This document shows positions 12,015 through 30,868 of a stretch of DNA of 64,000 nucleotides, in pieces (within the stretch, counting starts at the first letter, position 1; each line of letters opens with the position of its first letter). The translations under genes and the position numbers were made by a program. Below the pieces are notes generated by a model that saw only the letters and a program-made list of their open reading frames with translations, searched no databases and was not told the DNA's origin. The stretch covers positions 4,650,001 to 4,714,000 of the forward strand of contig NC_079879.1 in NCBI RefSeq assembly GCF_029227915.1. Direction: 5' to 3'. The DNA comes from Hydractinia symbiolongicarpus. Its lineage: Eukaryota > Cnidaria > Hydrozoa > Anthoathecata > Hydractiniidae.

Positions 12015-12961
12015 AATAGACCTATTTCCATATCCATTTTCGTTCCGCGAAATATACATACCAAATTACCGAATAACATAAAAACGAGATTAGTTATGAG
12101 CAAAAATTTTAGTTTGCAGCGAAGTAGTGCAGATATGGTTTGTTTACTTGCAATATTTGCAAATTTAATTTTTCATACAGATTGTTATTAACATTTGGTG
12201 ATAATATGGGATAATAGCATGTATCATTGGGCCGTTCTAATGCTTTTGTTTATTATTCTTAGTGTTTAATGAGCTAGGTAATAGCTAGCTCTGAATACAA
12301 TATGGGTAGCTAGCCAGTTGGCTGGTTGAATTGTTTGAAACAAACGTAAAATTTCAAGCTGTTTACCAAAATTGGTGATGTTGCTGGTATATATCCTGTA
12401 ACTCCAGTTATTGAGTGTACCTTATTTTTTAAACAACATCTGTGAAAATAACATTAGTCAGGCTTTACTGTCAGTGCTTTTAAAATAGTAGTTGAGTTGA
12501 CCTTTTGTGTGCCTTACCCGGTTTATTTTTTCCCAAATGGAAGTAGTTTTGGAAGTATTTATAACTCAAATTTTTACACATTTGTTTCAGAATTAGGATA
12601 CTAATTTGACGTGGTGGGGAAAGTTGAACTTTAAATTTTCCTTGGAGTGCTCTTGCTTATTTGTGTTACATTTTAGGCTTCTATCGTAGATTGTATTTGG
12701 TAAAAAAGATTATTTAAACTTCCAAAATATAGGGTTTACTAAAGGGATGATATCTTAATTCTTAAATTTTGTATTCAGAGAGTTACCATCTTGATATTTT
12801 TCTGGCAAATGAAATTGTCCAGTGATTTTGCTCGGTCTTCAAACTTGCGTGTAAACAACCAGCATCCCGAAATTTGCTCATAACTAATCTCGTTTTTATG
12901 TTATTCTGCATTTTCGCATTCATATTTCGCGGAACAAAATGGATATGGAAATAGGTCTATT
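12015..12961. mobile_element. Non-autonomous element with ~90-bp terminal inverted repeats
   Basis: The first 90 bases (12015-12104) and the last 89 (12873-12961) are imperfect reverse complements: both begin AATAGACCTATTTCCATATC and share an inner block ending TTAGTTATGAGCAAA, with a divergent 20-bp patch between. The 770-bp interior has no coding capacity. No clear target-site duplication is visible next to the ends, so the superfamily is open. Confidence 0.8.
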
Positions 12962-14438
12962 GGTATTGTAAACGATTTGTTAAATTGCGAAATCTGAACA
13001 TGTGTAATAGACAAAAGCCAAGGATTTTTTAATAATAAGAACCGTTCAACTTTTTTTAAAAGCGTCCAATGCTTGAATACGTCCATGTGGAAAGTTTACG
13101 TTATGTTATTAAAGATCAGGGAAACAGTAACCATCGGTGCCGCAAAAAAAATTGTCTGCTACAGAGATGTGTTCGCTACGTAAAGGTCTCCACAAATAAA
13201 CTTATGTTGCTTCAAACCTGTTCTGAGGCGGATTGCATTAGATCGGATGTAAAATTTGTCAAAAGGCAGGTTTGAGAAACTTAAGTTTGAATTTCACTAA
13301 GCGTCTTTTCTTGACGCCCAGTTAACATTCTTTATCTGCACCAAAGTAAGATCATCGATAATGCAAAGTAAACTCGAATTACAAACCATTTAAATTTTTG
13401 AAATAGCATCAAGGAATGACAGAAGATAGAAATAAAAAAAAATTAACGCCAAAAGTTTAAAAGTGTTACAGGCTTAACACGGTGCGTTGTTTAGACGTGG
13501 CTCGTTTGCCACTAGCTCGTTAAAATATCGCAAGAGTTAAGGCTAAAGACCGTTTTTTTTTTGCGTAATTTTACATCTGGAGGATTATTTACACTTAAAA
13601 GCTCCGACACAAGGGATTCATAGTTCGATATACCAAAAACAACCCTAAGTTTGATTTGTTATTTTACGCAAATTCTATATTATTCTATTTAGAAAAATTT
13701 AAAATAAATAAACAACCTTATCATCAAAACTAATAATTGGCGTAACTCAGCATTTAAAAATGTCCTAGTTTGATTATTATTTTATAAAAACTATATAAAC
13801 TACAAATAGCTCAACTAACAATCTGCGTCTTTTACTTTCACGGTTTTTGGAACAAATTTCACGGAAAAAATGTTAGCGAATCGAAGATAAAAGGTTATTT
13901 TCGCGTAAACAAACTTTCGCGAATGAGAAAAAAATAAGATTTTTTTAAATTTTTTTAAAAATTTTTCTTGCTTTGTTAAAGGTAAAAAAATAAAACTAAT
14001 TTTCATCAACTTCCCACTCAGAATTAGTTTTGTCATCTTTTTCTCCAACTTTAGCGCTTAATTTTGCTACCACATAGCAATTCTTCTTCTTCTACCGTGA
14101 CATCACAAACGGCTAGTAGATGACTATTATCATCCACTGGCCTGTCATTATCACCCTAAATCATTATCGATGTCACGGGAATATTCGATGGCATCTTCTT
14201 TGAGCTAAGCCTAATAGCTTCAAAGATTCTGGAACCTTTAAATGTCGTTTCCTTTCGTAGAAGTCATATGAAGAACTCTGCTAACTAACCGGCCTGGATG
14301 GGTTCGAGTCTTGGTAGCTGCAGCCCTCATCTATACACTCTGCGGTAAGTACTAAAGGAAATATAGTTCATTAGAAAAAATGTTTACAAGTCAAAAAGAA
14401 AGAAAGAGACAAACAGAGAAGTACTTATTAATAGAGTG

Positions 14439-14560
14439 CAACCTTGTCCCCAGGCCCATTTTTCTCTTTCTGACAATCTCGGACGGCGAGAAGAAATGAT
14501 TTCTTTACGCCCTCTCGGGAATATCAAAAAAGCGAAAAATTGCCCTGGGGAACGAGATTG
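14439..14560. mobile_element. Short CAACCT-CCCCAGG inverted-repeat element (MITE)
   Basis: Starts CAACCTTGTCCCCAGG and ends with the near-complement CCCTGGGGAACGAGATTG, with internal complementary cggacggcgaga / ctctcgggaa blocks. Related copies lie at 25311-25411 and 28490-28713. This end sequence is one I associate with abundant cnidarian miniature elements. Confidence 0.7.
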
Positions 14561-14882
14561 GATAGACTGAAATAAGGAAAAGATTGTATACGCATTAATA
14601 ACATCTGTCCATGTGCCTCTGATTTCAGGAAGGGGCCTTATATTTGCTTGATAAAAAAAAGAGTTGTGAAAAACTTGCGTTTTGCAGTGTTATTTTTCGT
14701 CTCCTGCCCCCCCCACATTACAAAAAGCCCTTTATACCCGGTATAAGAGTCGGTTATTCCGATTTCCGAATCAGAAATACTTAGTGGTGCCCATTCCCCT
14801 TGCACATGTCAGAAAGAAAGAAAGCAAGAAGAGAGCGGAGGCGCCAATTTGGTTCACTATTTTGTGATTTTTCTGATCTGTT

Positions 14883-21577
<6,695 letters not shown>

Positions 21578-24572
21578 AGAATTTTTAGCATGTTTCTGTA
21601 CATAAATATTCGTTGTATGTCTAATAGACGTGTACTGTTGACCGTTGTGTGCGAGTGGTTTTTAATAAGGAAAGACATTTGATATTATTGTTAACAATAA
21701 CTGTAACAAAAGTAACATAGAAATATTATTTTATAAAAACAACCTCTTCGCTTTTACTGTTTAATTTACCACGCGATATTTTGATTTCGTCACGGACTAA
21801 GTATTCTTTGGGATTTGTTAGGGTGGTGTCTGTTTAGTTGCACGCTTTCTCTTTTTTCAGAAAATGCTGTAGGAGAACAGGTTCAAAATAGGTCTATTGT
21901 TTAGAAAAATAAGAATGTGGCCTAAATGTGATTATAATTTTGATATTTTTATAAAAAAGGGCAAGGAGTGTGACATGAATCGCTATTGGTAAATTAACAT
22001 TGTAACATTGTGCTCAGTTGTTAAATTATTCTGTAGTCTGTTGTTAAGAAAAAGTATAAACTTAATTTTGATGTTGCACTTTTCGTTCATGTGCATAGAT
22101 TAGTCCTTAATTTCCTACCACGACGGAGAACCTCAAAACAATTATCCCTGTATGAGGAAAGCATTCGAACTAACTTCTATTCCGCAAATTAAACGTTGTT
22201 AACTAGTTGTTTGAAAAATGAATTTGGTATCCTGTGTAACCTTTTTTCGTCATTCTATTATTTTCAAACTTTTCACATTCCGCGTTAAAACTATGGTAAA
22301 ATGGGTGATACTGTGGTGAAAGCTATGACAGACTTATTTACCTCCCTATCACTGGTTATGTTTTTTCAAACAGGACAGCCGTATCATGTTGTTTTTTTTG
22401 CCCAAATTAGTATCTCGTGGTGACCGGATTATGAACGCTGATATAATAAGCCAGGCTGCATTTCGTGTTTTTTTTATTCTCCGCAGGATAAAACACCATT
22501 AAAAACTAGGCATAGCGAAAAAAAATCTGGACGTCATTCTAAATATGAACTCCTCTTGTAAGTTCAACATAATAGACTTAGAAGTAGCTAAATTTCACGG
22601 AAGTAAATTGAATTCTGGGGATGACCTAAATTATTACTTTTGCGGGAATTAAATTTGGTGAGAAGTTATTAAACGTGCGAATCTCCAAATTTGGTTTCCA
22701 TGAAATTTCGTTTCATTTGAGAACTACAACGACTTCGCATCAAGGGCTATTTGCTTGCCAGAATTGATAACGAATGATATAAAAGCCGGTCTGTCCTGAT
22801 TATGTTTATTCTATAAGTGAATAATATTTTTAACTCTCGTACAAAGTGCCAAATAAATTTTTTAAGCCGGCCTGGTCTTGATTATGTTGCCCCGATTATG
22901 TATTTTCTGCCCTGTTTATAATCCGGGCAGGACATCCCAACACAAGGGTTTTTTTTCTGACCGCGCCTTTTAATTAATTACTTCTATTGTTTTTTATTCA
23001 TGTGTTCATTATTGAACACATGAATCTTTTGTTTTTAGCGTGCGAATGGCCTCACTCACTCGAAGAAATAAAATTAATTCTCATCTATTTATGAGGTTAG
23101 ATGTGACCACGTTGACTTCGTGCTAGATGATTAATTCAGGGATTAGTACTCTGAAAAATAATTGTTAATTGGTGAATTTGGATTTTAGGGATTTGCTCCG
23201 ACACATTTGCTTGAGTTTAAGCTTTCGTATGAGAGAGGTCGAATTATAGTATTTTTAAGATAGCTTAATTAACTAGGCTAACGACATAAAACGTCAAACT
23301 TAAATTTTTTATTTCATTTCCTGTCTTGTACAAGCACTTTTCTTTAACAACGTTCCAAGTCTTAAGAAATAGAGGAAACGAGAAAATAAAAAATAAAAAT
23401 TTTTATATCAGTGGGTCTGTCAGAATCACCTGGCAAATTTCTCAAATCTTAACCTTGGAAATTTGTTATGAAGAGTCAAATGAAATTTGTGTCTTTTTTC
23501 ATGCTCCGACCAATGTGTGTTTAACTTTTAGTGGCATTTGACTTGTATTCTTTTTTAACGGCGAAATATATATCTTATCTTATCTATTTATAAAAAACAC
23601 AAACAATAGCTTTAGGGTTTCAGTTTTATATTTAACTGCACTTTCCTTTTTTTTGTTCGATTCTCATCCCCAGAGCTCGAAAGTAGTTTTATCTCGAAGA
23701 GCCCTGGGGTCAAGAATGTCTTTGTCCGGTTTTCAATTATTCTACGCAAACAGGAGAATGAAATTAACAATCAATTTGTTTGAAGTAAACAACAATCTGT
23801 TGTTTTCAAAACCAGACAGTTTACAGTCTCGGATTTCATATTCTGTAACATAGAGATAGCGGAATCTGCTTTTAAAGTTGCTTTTACACTTCGAAAGAAC
23901 GCCAATTTCTTAGAGGGTAAATTCATTTTGTCCCGGTTGACTAACGGGTCGAATTTGATGCGTGTACGTGCTATAGTAAGTACATACGACGTGAAGAGTC
24001 CTGGGAACAATAACGTCAGAGATGAAATGTGACACTCGCATGAGTTGATTGTAAACAAACTCTTAATAAAATGACAACTTTTTCTATTCAATTTTTTTTA
24101 AAACAATCTACTTCACAGCAAGAAAAACTTTGAACCTTCAACAAAAACAACACACGAATGTCGTTTTCTTTTGTATCATTCAAATTGTGAAAATTGTGAA
24201 ATATTTATTGTGTTGACTCAGTCTACTGTCAGTGGGAAGAAGAAAACAATTTTAATCGAAATACTAAAGGTAAAAAATTAAGTATACTCAATACTCGCTA
24301 AAATTTTTCTGCTAAAAAATAAGAATTAATAGTAGCAAAATCTTTATAAAAAATTCTAGCATGGTTAAAATTCTATGTCTAAAAAGAAATTTTTGTAGTG
24401 AGCTGTACGTTGTATATACAAATCGTCTTACGAGTTAGAAATTGACATGTCTTCGTTTGGTTCCCACAGCAACAACAGTCCAAACAATATGTTTTACTTA
24501 CAAATTACATCTAATTTTAACTTAAAAAACATTTTTTGGTGGTACAGGGTGTTAGCTAAACAACTATTCAAA
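21578..24572. other. Intergenic region between SRSF10 and the innexin
   Basis: No gene supported in 3 kb. It begins with the SRSF10 3' UTR. Features seen are a 13-bp-arm hairpin at 22996-23025, two gccgg-tctgtcctgattatg-like repeats near 22783 and 22866, and a short CCCCAGAGCTC / GAGCCCTGGGG inverted repeat at 23669-23707. Short reading frames at 23326-24091 lack any family signal. Confidence 0.5.
22996..23025. repeat. Perfect hairpin, 13-bp arms
   Basis: ATTCATGTGTTCA, loop TTAT, then TGAACACATGAAT. Intergenic; origin unknown. Confidence 0.75.
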
Positions 24573-27413
24573 ATGGCGCCGCCAGATTTAAAGAAGATGC
24601 TTCAAGTGAACATCAAGCCTCGTCAAGATTCTTACACAGATCAATTCAGTCGAATTTTTATGGTGAAAATGATGATGTTGACCTCAGCTGTGACCGCCAT
24701 CTCCTGGATGAAAGATAAGGTAAAACTTTTTTGTATTAGAATAATAAAAAACTTAAAATAATAAAACAACTTAAGAAAATTCAAATCTTTTTAAGGTCAA
24801 CACTGACTTTTTCTTCCGTCGTAGTACTTGTAAAGGTTGGGAAAGGTCGAAATAACGTGATAAAAGCAATCCACCTAATTCCAGTCCCACAACCATTCTC
24901 AGGCCTCATGATGGAAATAAGAAGCAAACAGAAGCTTATGAACGATGTTTGCCATACAAAAGGATGTTGACTTTAAAATATTAGTTTTTTTGGCCATTTA
25001 AAAATATTTTTTCTCAAATTAAACTAGTTTTAATTAAAAATAAATACAGCACAAAAAAAATGAAAATTGTATCAAAATTTGGGCCTTTTGATTCCCAAAA
25101 ATATTTTGCCGAATATTTGTAAACTATTTTGCCGAATATTTGTAAATTAAAACAGACGTTAAATAAAAAAGCATGGTAAATTTGATGGTGACATAGCGAA
25201 GTGGAGCAAACGGTTTTAAAAGTGGGATTAACAACTTTTAAATTGAGGCCAACCTTTTCAAAGTGAGGCCAACATGTTCAAATAAGACCAACATTACCGA
25301 AGTGAGAGCCAACCTCATTCCCAGCGCGTGTTGTCTCTTTTTTTTAATAATCGGGACAGCAAGCATCGTCCTAATATGAAAAAGAGACAACAGACACCGT
25401 AAACAAGGTTGAGCGAGACCGACAGGGACCACAATATTTTTAAAGAGAGGAGCTTTAAAACAAGCATTCAACTTTGTTTTCCTCTGATTTTACTAATAAA
25501 ATCATTACTTAGAAAAAGAGGGTTCAGCCCAATACAAAAGTATGCTGACGGTGATAGTGATGCTCAGTTTCTGGACAACTTATTCCATTTTTGCTCAAAC
25601 TTTGTGAAAACTAGCACCATGCACCAAGCATTACAACGACATAGAAATCTTTTATTTTTTCATGATGCCATCATTAAAGGTTTTTTAAGGTTTCATTACA
25701 AATAAGAATGCACTTTTTTTAGCTAAACTGCATTGTCCCCAAATCTCATGACATAAACGGAGCCTTTGTAGCAAAAGCATGCTGGATCAATGGCTTATAC
25801 GTTTACCGAGAAATCCACCCAAAGGATCAAAGCTTTTATTATGGAATTCCAACAGACATCAGCATGAATGGTATTATTAATTCTCTTCTTTTTTAAAACA
25901 GTATTGTAACATTTGCAATGTTTTTTCCTGAGATATCACCTGTTACTTTTTCTTCCTAAAAATTACAGGTTACAACAAATATGGCGATTTGTGTAAATCT
26001 AATGGCGCTAGCTGTCAAGAGATGGAGAGGACATTCTTCCTGCAATATCAATGGTTTCCAATTGGTGTAGCAGCTCTTGCATTCTTGTACTATTTACCAT
26101 ACCTACTTTTCCGTCTTGCCAATGCAGATATGCAGAGCTTAAAAGGTTTAATCGCTGGTAAAACTGTCCAGGATGTGGATTTTGAAAAAGTTATTCAAAA
26201 TTATTTTTCCCGACATTCCCGATCAACTTCAAACCAAACGATTAGAGTCTTACTCAACATTTTGGTGAAAATACTGTATGTTGTTGCAAATATAGCTGGT
26301 TTTATTGTCATTGATAGCGCTATCAATAAAGAGTTTATTAAATACGGAGGGCGTTGGTCAAGCTGGCTAGGTGCGTACACTTCTCATTGAAATGTGTTAT
26401 TATATTTCAAGAGAAACAGATACTAAAATGCTCTAGTTACATTACTATATGATTGTTTACGGTCTTCGATGTGCTGTTAAAATAAAATGCTTAATTTTTT
26501 TAGGAAAAACAAACGAAGGTCGTCATGACTACACCCAACCTGACGAGCCTAAACCTGGTCACCATTTACTTCCTGGGTTTGGATTGTGTGAGTTGACATC
26601 AGTGGCAGCCGACAATCTTCAGGCTGTAGTAAATGTACATACATACGTTTGCGAGCTGACTCAGCATATTTTGTACCAATACATTCTTATTGTGATGTGG
26701 TATATTTTCATTCTGGGTATTGTGATATCCATCGTTGGTTTTCTCAAGTATTTTTTCGATCTATTCATGGCATCCAGCACTTCAGATGTCGAGGGAGAAG
26801 ATCTAAAAGTATTGTTTCGTAACTTGACGTCACGTGAAAAAGAATATATGAAGTTCGTGCGAAGAAAAAGCATGCCAATTTTTGGAGAGCTTCTGCAAAA
26901 GTTGAAGGAATATAACTCCGGTGGAAGCAGCGTGGTAAGATTAATTCAAAAATTTGTGACTAATTTTAGAGAAAACTATTTTACTTCCTTGGAAATAAGG
27001 TAAAGGGAAAATGTATGCATTCTGTGGTTAACAGCATGCTAAAAAGCACTTTTATCAAATTGAGCGCAAGTGTGCAAACCCAGGTTGGATCGGGAAGATA
27101 ACAATTCGATCTTAGAATACAACAAACTGCCAGAAGAAAATGCCAATAATCTACTTTTTCTGTTTATGATGGAAAGTTGAGTCGTGTAAATGAAACACGG
27201 AATGAGATAACTGAAGGGCGGGCAAATCCGTTATCTACGGGCTGACTGGTATTTAATATTCCCATTTTCAGTGAGACGCAAGGTATAGCTGCTTAAGGTA
27301 ATTTACACACCCTGTTATGCATTGTATTATACAAACTACTGTTGTTGTTTTTCTAGCCATCCACAAGCAACCGATCGTCATATGGTCCACCTGAAAAAGA
27401 AAGCATGCAGTGA
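24573..27413 (+). CDS. Innexin (gap-junction channel protein)
   Basis: Five exons: 24573-24719, 25723-25870, 25969-26370, 26504-26934 and 27357-27413; phases 0, 1, 1, 0; 394 residues. Innexin marks: an N-terminal DSYTDQFSRIFMVK before TM1, extracellular loop 1 cysteines (LNCIVPK, KACWI), the QYQWFPIG signature leading into proline-containing TM2 (FLYYLPYLLF), TM3 (LYVVANIAGFIVIDSAI), loop 2 cysteines (GLCELT, TYVCELT) and TM4 (ILIVMWYIFILGIVISIVGF). The protein oligomerises into gap-junction or hemichannels at the plasma membrane. I chose the ATG in caaaATGG at 24573; an in-frame ATG at 24447 would add 42 residues with no innexin character. Exon 5 encodes only an 18-residue Ser/Pro-rich tail ending ESMQ. 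Which of the several hydrozoan innexins this is cannot be told. Confidence 0.94.
25311..25411. mobile_element. Short CAACCTCATTCCCAG-ended inverted-repeat element
   Basis: Starts aacctcattcccagcgcg and ends aaacaaggttga, with gttgtctcttttt / aaaaagagacaac as internal complementary arms. Same family as 14439-14560 and 28490-28713. In innexin intron 1. Confidence 0.65.
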
Positions 27414-29710
27414 GATTGCAGTTTATAATTTTTAAAGACAGTTTGTTTTTGTCATCAGTGTTATGTAGAGCAGTTTGTTATGTAAATAAATAAGTTCTCC
27501 AAGTGTGTCCTGGGTATATACTTGACTTACTTCATTTTTTTGTAACTATGAAACTTTTGTGGAATAGTTTTTTTGTGTCTAAGCCGCAAGATCTCCCATG
27601 TCACCTCGTAATTTTTATATATGCTAGATACTACTAAAGTAACTTACTACTAAAGTATGGAAATTTTTACTTTAGCCCCTTTTTACATTGCAAGTTTTTT
27701 TTCTTTGTGTCTCATATCAGGTAAATTCAACTCCTGAAAGTAAAGACTTATTTTGTGTAAAGACAATGTACGGTTTAAGATTGTAGTTTTATATTTTGAA
27801 TAGTAAAACGATTTGAAAATATAAGTGCAATTTTCCACGTTTGATAATATTGTAACTGATAACTTTTTATATAGATTGAGTTTTATATGAGTTGTGTTAT
27901 TTTTTTCTTTACTATTGAAGTTGACAGTTATTTAGCAAGCCACAGGCTATGAAAGATTAGTCCGAAATGATGCGCAAAAGTAAGGACTTTTAGGAAAATA
28001 AAGAAAAAACTTTTGACAAGTTTTTTTGCGCCAAAGAAATGTTTGTCCAATGGAAGAGAATTAAAAAGAAAAAAAGCATTGTATGATTTAAATTCAAAAT
28101 ATAACATTACATAATCAATGTGTAAGGCGGAAACTTCACAACAAAATATTAAATGGTAACAGACCAGTAAAAATAAGGAAGAATGGTGGCAAGAATTTAA
28201 GTGATCGCCCAGGTATTTGCTAAAACCTTTCTCCAAGTTAAAGTATTCGAAAAATACATTTTTTATTTTTACAGTCTGGTTCAATTCTTCCAATCTTCTT
28301 TCTAACCAGTTATTATGTAAACAAGAAAATCTTGGTAGCATTCATTGCATACGTCATTGCCAAAATATTACAAACCAGATTTCAAGGATTAAATTACGAG
28401 AGTGTCTTAACCTCTTGATAAAATATACGAACATGTAAAATATAAGTCGCAATTAGGAGAAACGTATAGGGCAAATAACAACGTTTATATTGTCTCTGTT
28501 ATCTCTTTTCTATAACCGGGACGGCGAGACGAACATGACCGTGGAGGAGGCCTCGTCACGTGACCCTCAAATGCACAGTTTTTTGGTTGTAATATTAAAT
28601 GAGATTTGTCTCAATAAACCAAAGTTTTATGAGGCCTCCTCCAGGGCCATGTTCGTATCGCCATCCCGATATCTCAAAAAAGACACAACATGCCCTGGGG
28701 ACGAGGTTGCCCACGAAGCTTTCTTCGGATAACTCCACTTTGTAATCAAGACTAGAAAAATTTCAGATCTTAAATTTCTTTAACTTTTGACGTAATATAT
28801 ATAAATGTTGCCTCTCTGGGTGAATTTAATTAACCTGAGACTTGCATCCCTCCTCTTCACCAACTGTACATTTTTCTTATCCCAGCTTTTGAAAAAATCG
28901 GTTTAAATCGAAACAGTATGTCATTTTTGACCGAATTGCTTCGTTTAACCATAATTTGTAGAGAAAAGAGATGGTGTTAAACAAACGCCTTCCTGCTGTT
29001 CTATATTATTGGTAGATTTTTGTATACATATTCAATATTACAAGGCAAGGGTGTACGAATTTTGTTTCGTAGTAAGAAGGTATTGAGAATAAAATTTTCC
29101 GATTTTTATATAAATAATATTAATAAAATAATTAATGATTAAAATACTATTATTATGCCATAAATTTCACTCCGTTGAAATATTAAATTTTAAGGTGGTT
29201 GGAAAGTTAAACAAAAGTGACGAAAAAGATGGTTAAGTTCACGTTAATGATTTCGCGATTTATTTTTACATCCACCTTATTTTCACATTTATTTATAAAA
29301 AGAGTGCCTCTCCAAATAAGCAACCAGGGCTACTGTTAGTTTTAGCCATGTTTAAATAGTCTAGTTCAGATACGGACGGCTTTCTTTATCAAATTTAAAG
29401 GCCTGTAAAAATCTTAACCCTGTTTTAATAAACTTTATCTTTTTTAAACGCTTTTTTACATAATAATGTGCTTTGTAAGAAGGAATATAGGGTAAGAATA
29501 CTTAAAAGAATACTTAAGAAATCCTCAGGCTGATTTTTCAAAGAAAGAACGAGAATAAAACGACTTATTGGCATTTATTGGCATGGTAGTTCCCACTAAT
29601 GGCAAAAAAATGGTGGGCAAAGTAGATCTTTTTTTACCATAAATTCCCGTTAGAATCGCACATGCTTTTATTTTTTTCCGGGAAAAGGAAAACATTTTGA
29701 AGATTTGGAA
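27414..29710. other. Intergenic region with one MITE
   Basis: Begins with the innexin 3' UTR (ATG-poor, T-rich). The inverted-repeat element at 28490-28713 is the only structured feature. A 137-residue minus-strand frame (27928-28341) is F/L/H-rich without family resemblance. Nothing else supported. Confidence 0.5.
28490..28713. mobile_element. Inverted-repeat element of the CCCCAGGG family
   Basis: Arms at about 28519-28555 (gggacggcgagacgaacatg ... gaggaggcctc) and 28631-28667 (gaggcctcctcc ... atgttcgtatcgccatccc) are imperfect reverse complements. The right end runs to ccctggggacgaggttg; the matching left terminus appears truncated. Confidence 0.75.
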
Positions 29711-30868
29711 ATGGCTTCTCGTTGGAGATCATGGGATTTGCATTTCGCCACTGACGTCTTAGAATCACAAATCTCCATTGAGCCCTTAAACATATTGCCA
29801 GTAGGAGGAAGAGGGAAAAGGCAACTTAATATTCCGGCAAGCCTACTTACTATACCAGTTATTCAGGAAAGTCTTTCTTCAGATATTGATGGTGCTAAAA
29901 AAGGCAGTGGTCGAGGTAGACGCTTAAGAAATGTTAACAAAAATGATTTTGAAACAAATTGTAAAATACCAGCTCTCCCTGAACACAGTTTATTGGAAGT
30001 CTCAAAGCGAATGGAAGTGAAAAAGCTGCAAGATGATAAAGAGTGGCCTTCATTAAATGCAAATAAGAATAATTCATCAAAAAATAAAAATATATCATCA
30101 GGCGAACAAAATGTTAAAAATTCTAGATTTTTTTATTCAAAGAAAGAAACAGATAATGGGTTTGTATTTAGTAATAACAATTTAGATATTGAACGAAGGA
30201 ACAGTGCTGAACTGGAGAATAGTTATTCTTTTTCAAAAACAAAAACAAAAACAGCAAAATATGAAGAAGTTAGGGAACAATTTGCTGATGATTTAAATGA
30301 CCCCTTTTCAATATTTAAAGAAAAAAATGAAAAAGTTGTATTTACTCCTACTAATGATGAAGTTATCTGTGATACAATCCTAGAAGAAAAACAATTAGCA
30401 TTATCAAGAAACATAGAAAAGAGAGAAAAACTATCTGAAAAAGAAGTTGAAATGTTAAATGGTAAGAAATGTGAAAAGCGAGATTTATTTTTAGGATTAG
30501 AATTAAATTCATCATCACAAGTTACAACAGACAATCATTCTTGTAAGAGTGATGTAAAAGATTTTACAGATATTGACTTTTTGTCAACATTAGAAAACCG
30601 TCAAAATTATATTTTGATTGAAAACATACCCATAGGTTCTGATGATGAAGTATTTCAGGAATGTATATCTTCTTGTGGTGATATTGTTCTCTTTCAAACA
30701 CAAAAATCTGAAAACACAAAGCTAAAAACTGCTCTAATTAAAATGGATTCTTCCAGTCATTGTGACTGGGTAATTTCATGTTTGGATGGTGATATGTATG
30801 ATGGTGGCAATAAAAGATTATCAGTAAGGAGAGTAGAAGATATAATTGATAGCAACAAATATGTTTAA
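29711..30868 (+). CDS. Unrecognised single-exon protein with degenerate C-terminal RRM-like domain
   Basis: 385 residues, intronless, starting at the ATG at 29711 (the frame opens two codons earlier with a TTG). I do not recognise the family. What can be seen: an N-terminal conserved-looking segment (RWRSWDLHFATDVLES), a small basic GRGRRLRNVNK patch near residue 67, a WPSLNANKN motif near residue 108, a long acidic/lysine-rich low-complexity middle with many Asn and Ser, and a C-terminal ~80 residues with the outline of an RRM (NYILIENIPIGSDDEVFQE, then GDIVLFQT, KTALIKMDSSSHCDWV, and NKRLSVRRV) lacking the aromatic RNP residues. This suggests an RNA- or protein-binding domain; the role is unknown. 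RNF4 begins 750 bp downstream on the same strand. Confidence 0.7.
   Translation: MASRWRSWDLHFATDVLESQISIEPLNILPVGGRGKRQLNIPASLLTIPVIQESLSSDIDGAKKGSGRGRRLRNVNKNDFETNCKIPALPEHSLLEVSKRMEVKKLQDDKEWPSLNANKNNSSKNKNISSGEQNVKNSRFFYSKKETDNGFVFSNNNLDIERRNSAELENSYSFSKTKTKTAKYEEVREQFADDLNDPFSIFKEKNEKVVFTPTNDEVICDTILEEKQLALSRNIEKREKLSEKEVEMLNGKKCEKRDLFLGLELNSSSQVTTDNHSCKSDVKDFTDIDFLSTLENRQNYILIENIPIGSDDEVFQECISSCGDIVLFQTQKSENTKLKTALIKMDSSSHCDWVISCLDGDMYDGGNKRLSVRRVEDIIDSNKYV

Larger units (their letters stand above)
11534..14882. other. Intergenic region between KIAA2013-type gene and SRSF10
   Basis: No gene supported in 3.3 kb. It holds the 947-bp inverted-repeat element (12015-12961), gcgaaa-type repeat debris (13850-13930) and a 122-bp CCCCAGG-ended element (14439-14560). 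A likely polyadenylation signal aataaa for the upstream gene is at 11763. The SRSF10 promoter should lie in the last few hundred bases; no TATA box stands out. Confidence 0.5.

Noticed and set aside
24447-24572. 42-residue N-terminal extension of the innexin
   Set aside because: In frame but without innexin character; innexins start just before the DSYTDQF segment, and caaaATGG at 24573 is a better start.
27928-28341. 137-residue minus-strand frame
   Set aside because: Phe/Leu/His-rich low-complexity translation of AT-rich DNA; no family, no splice partners.
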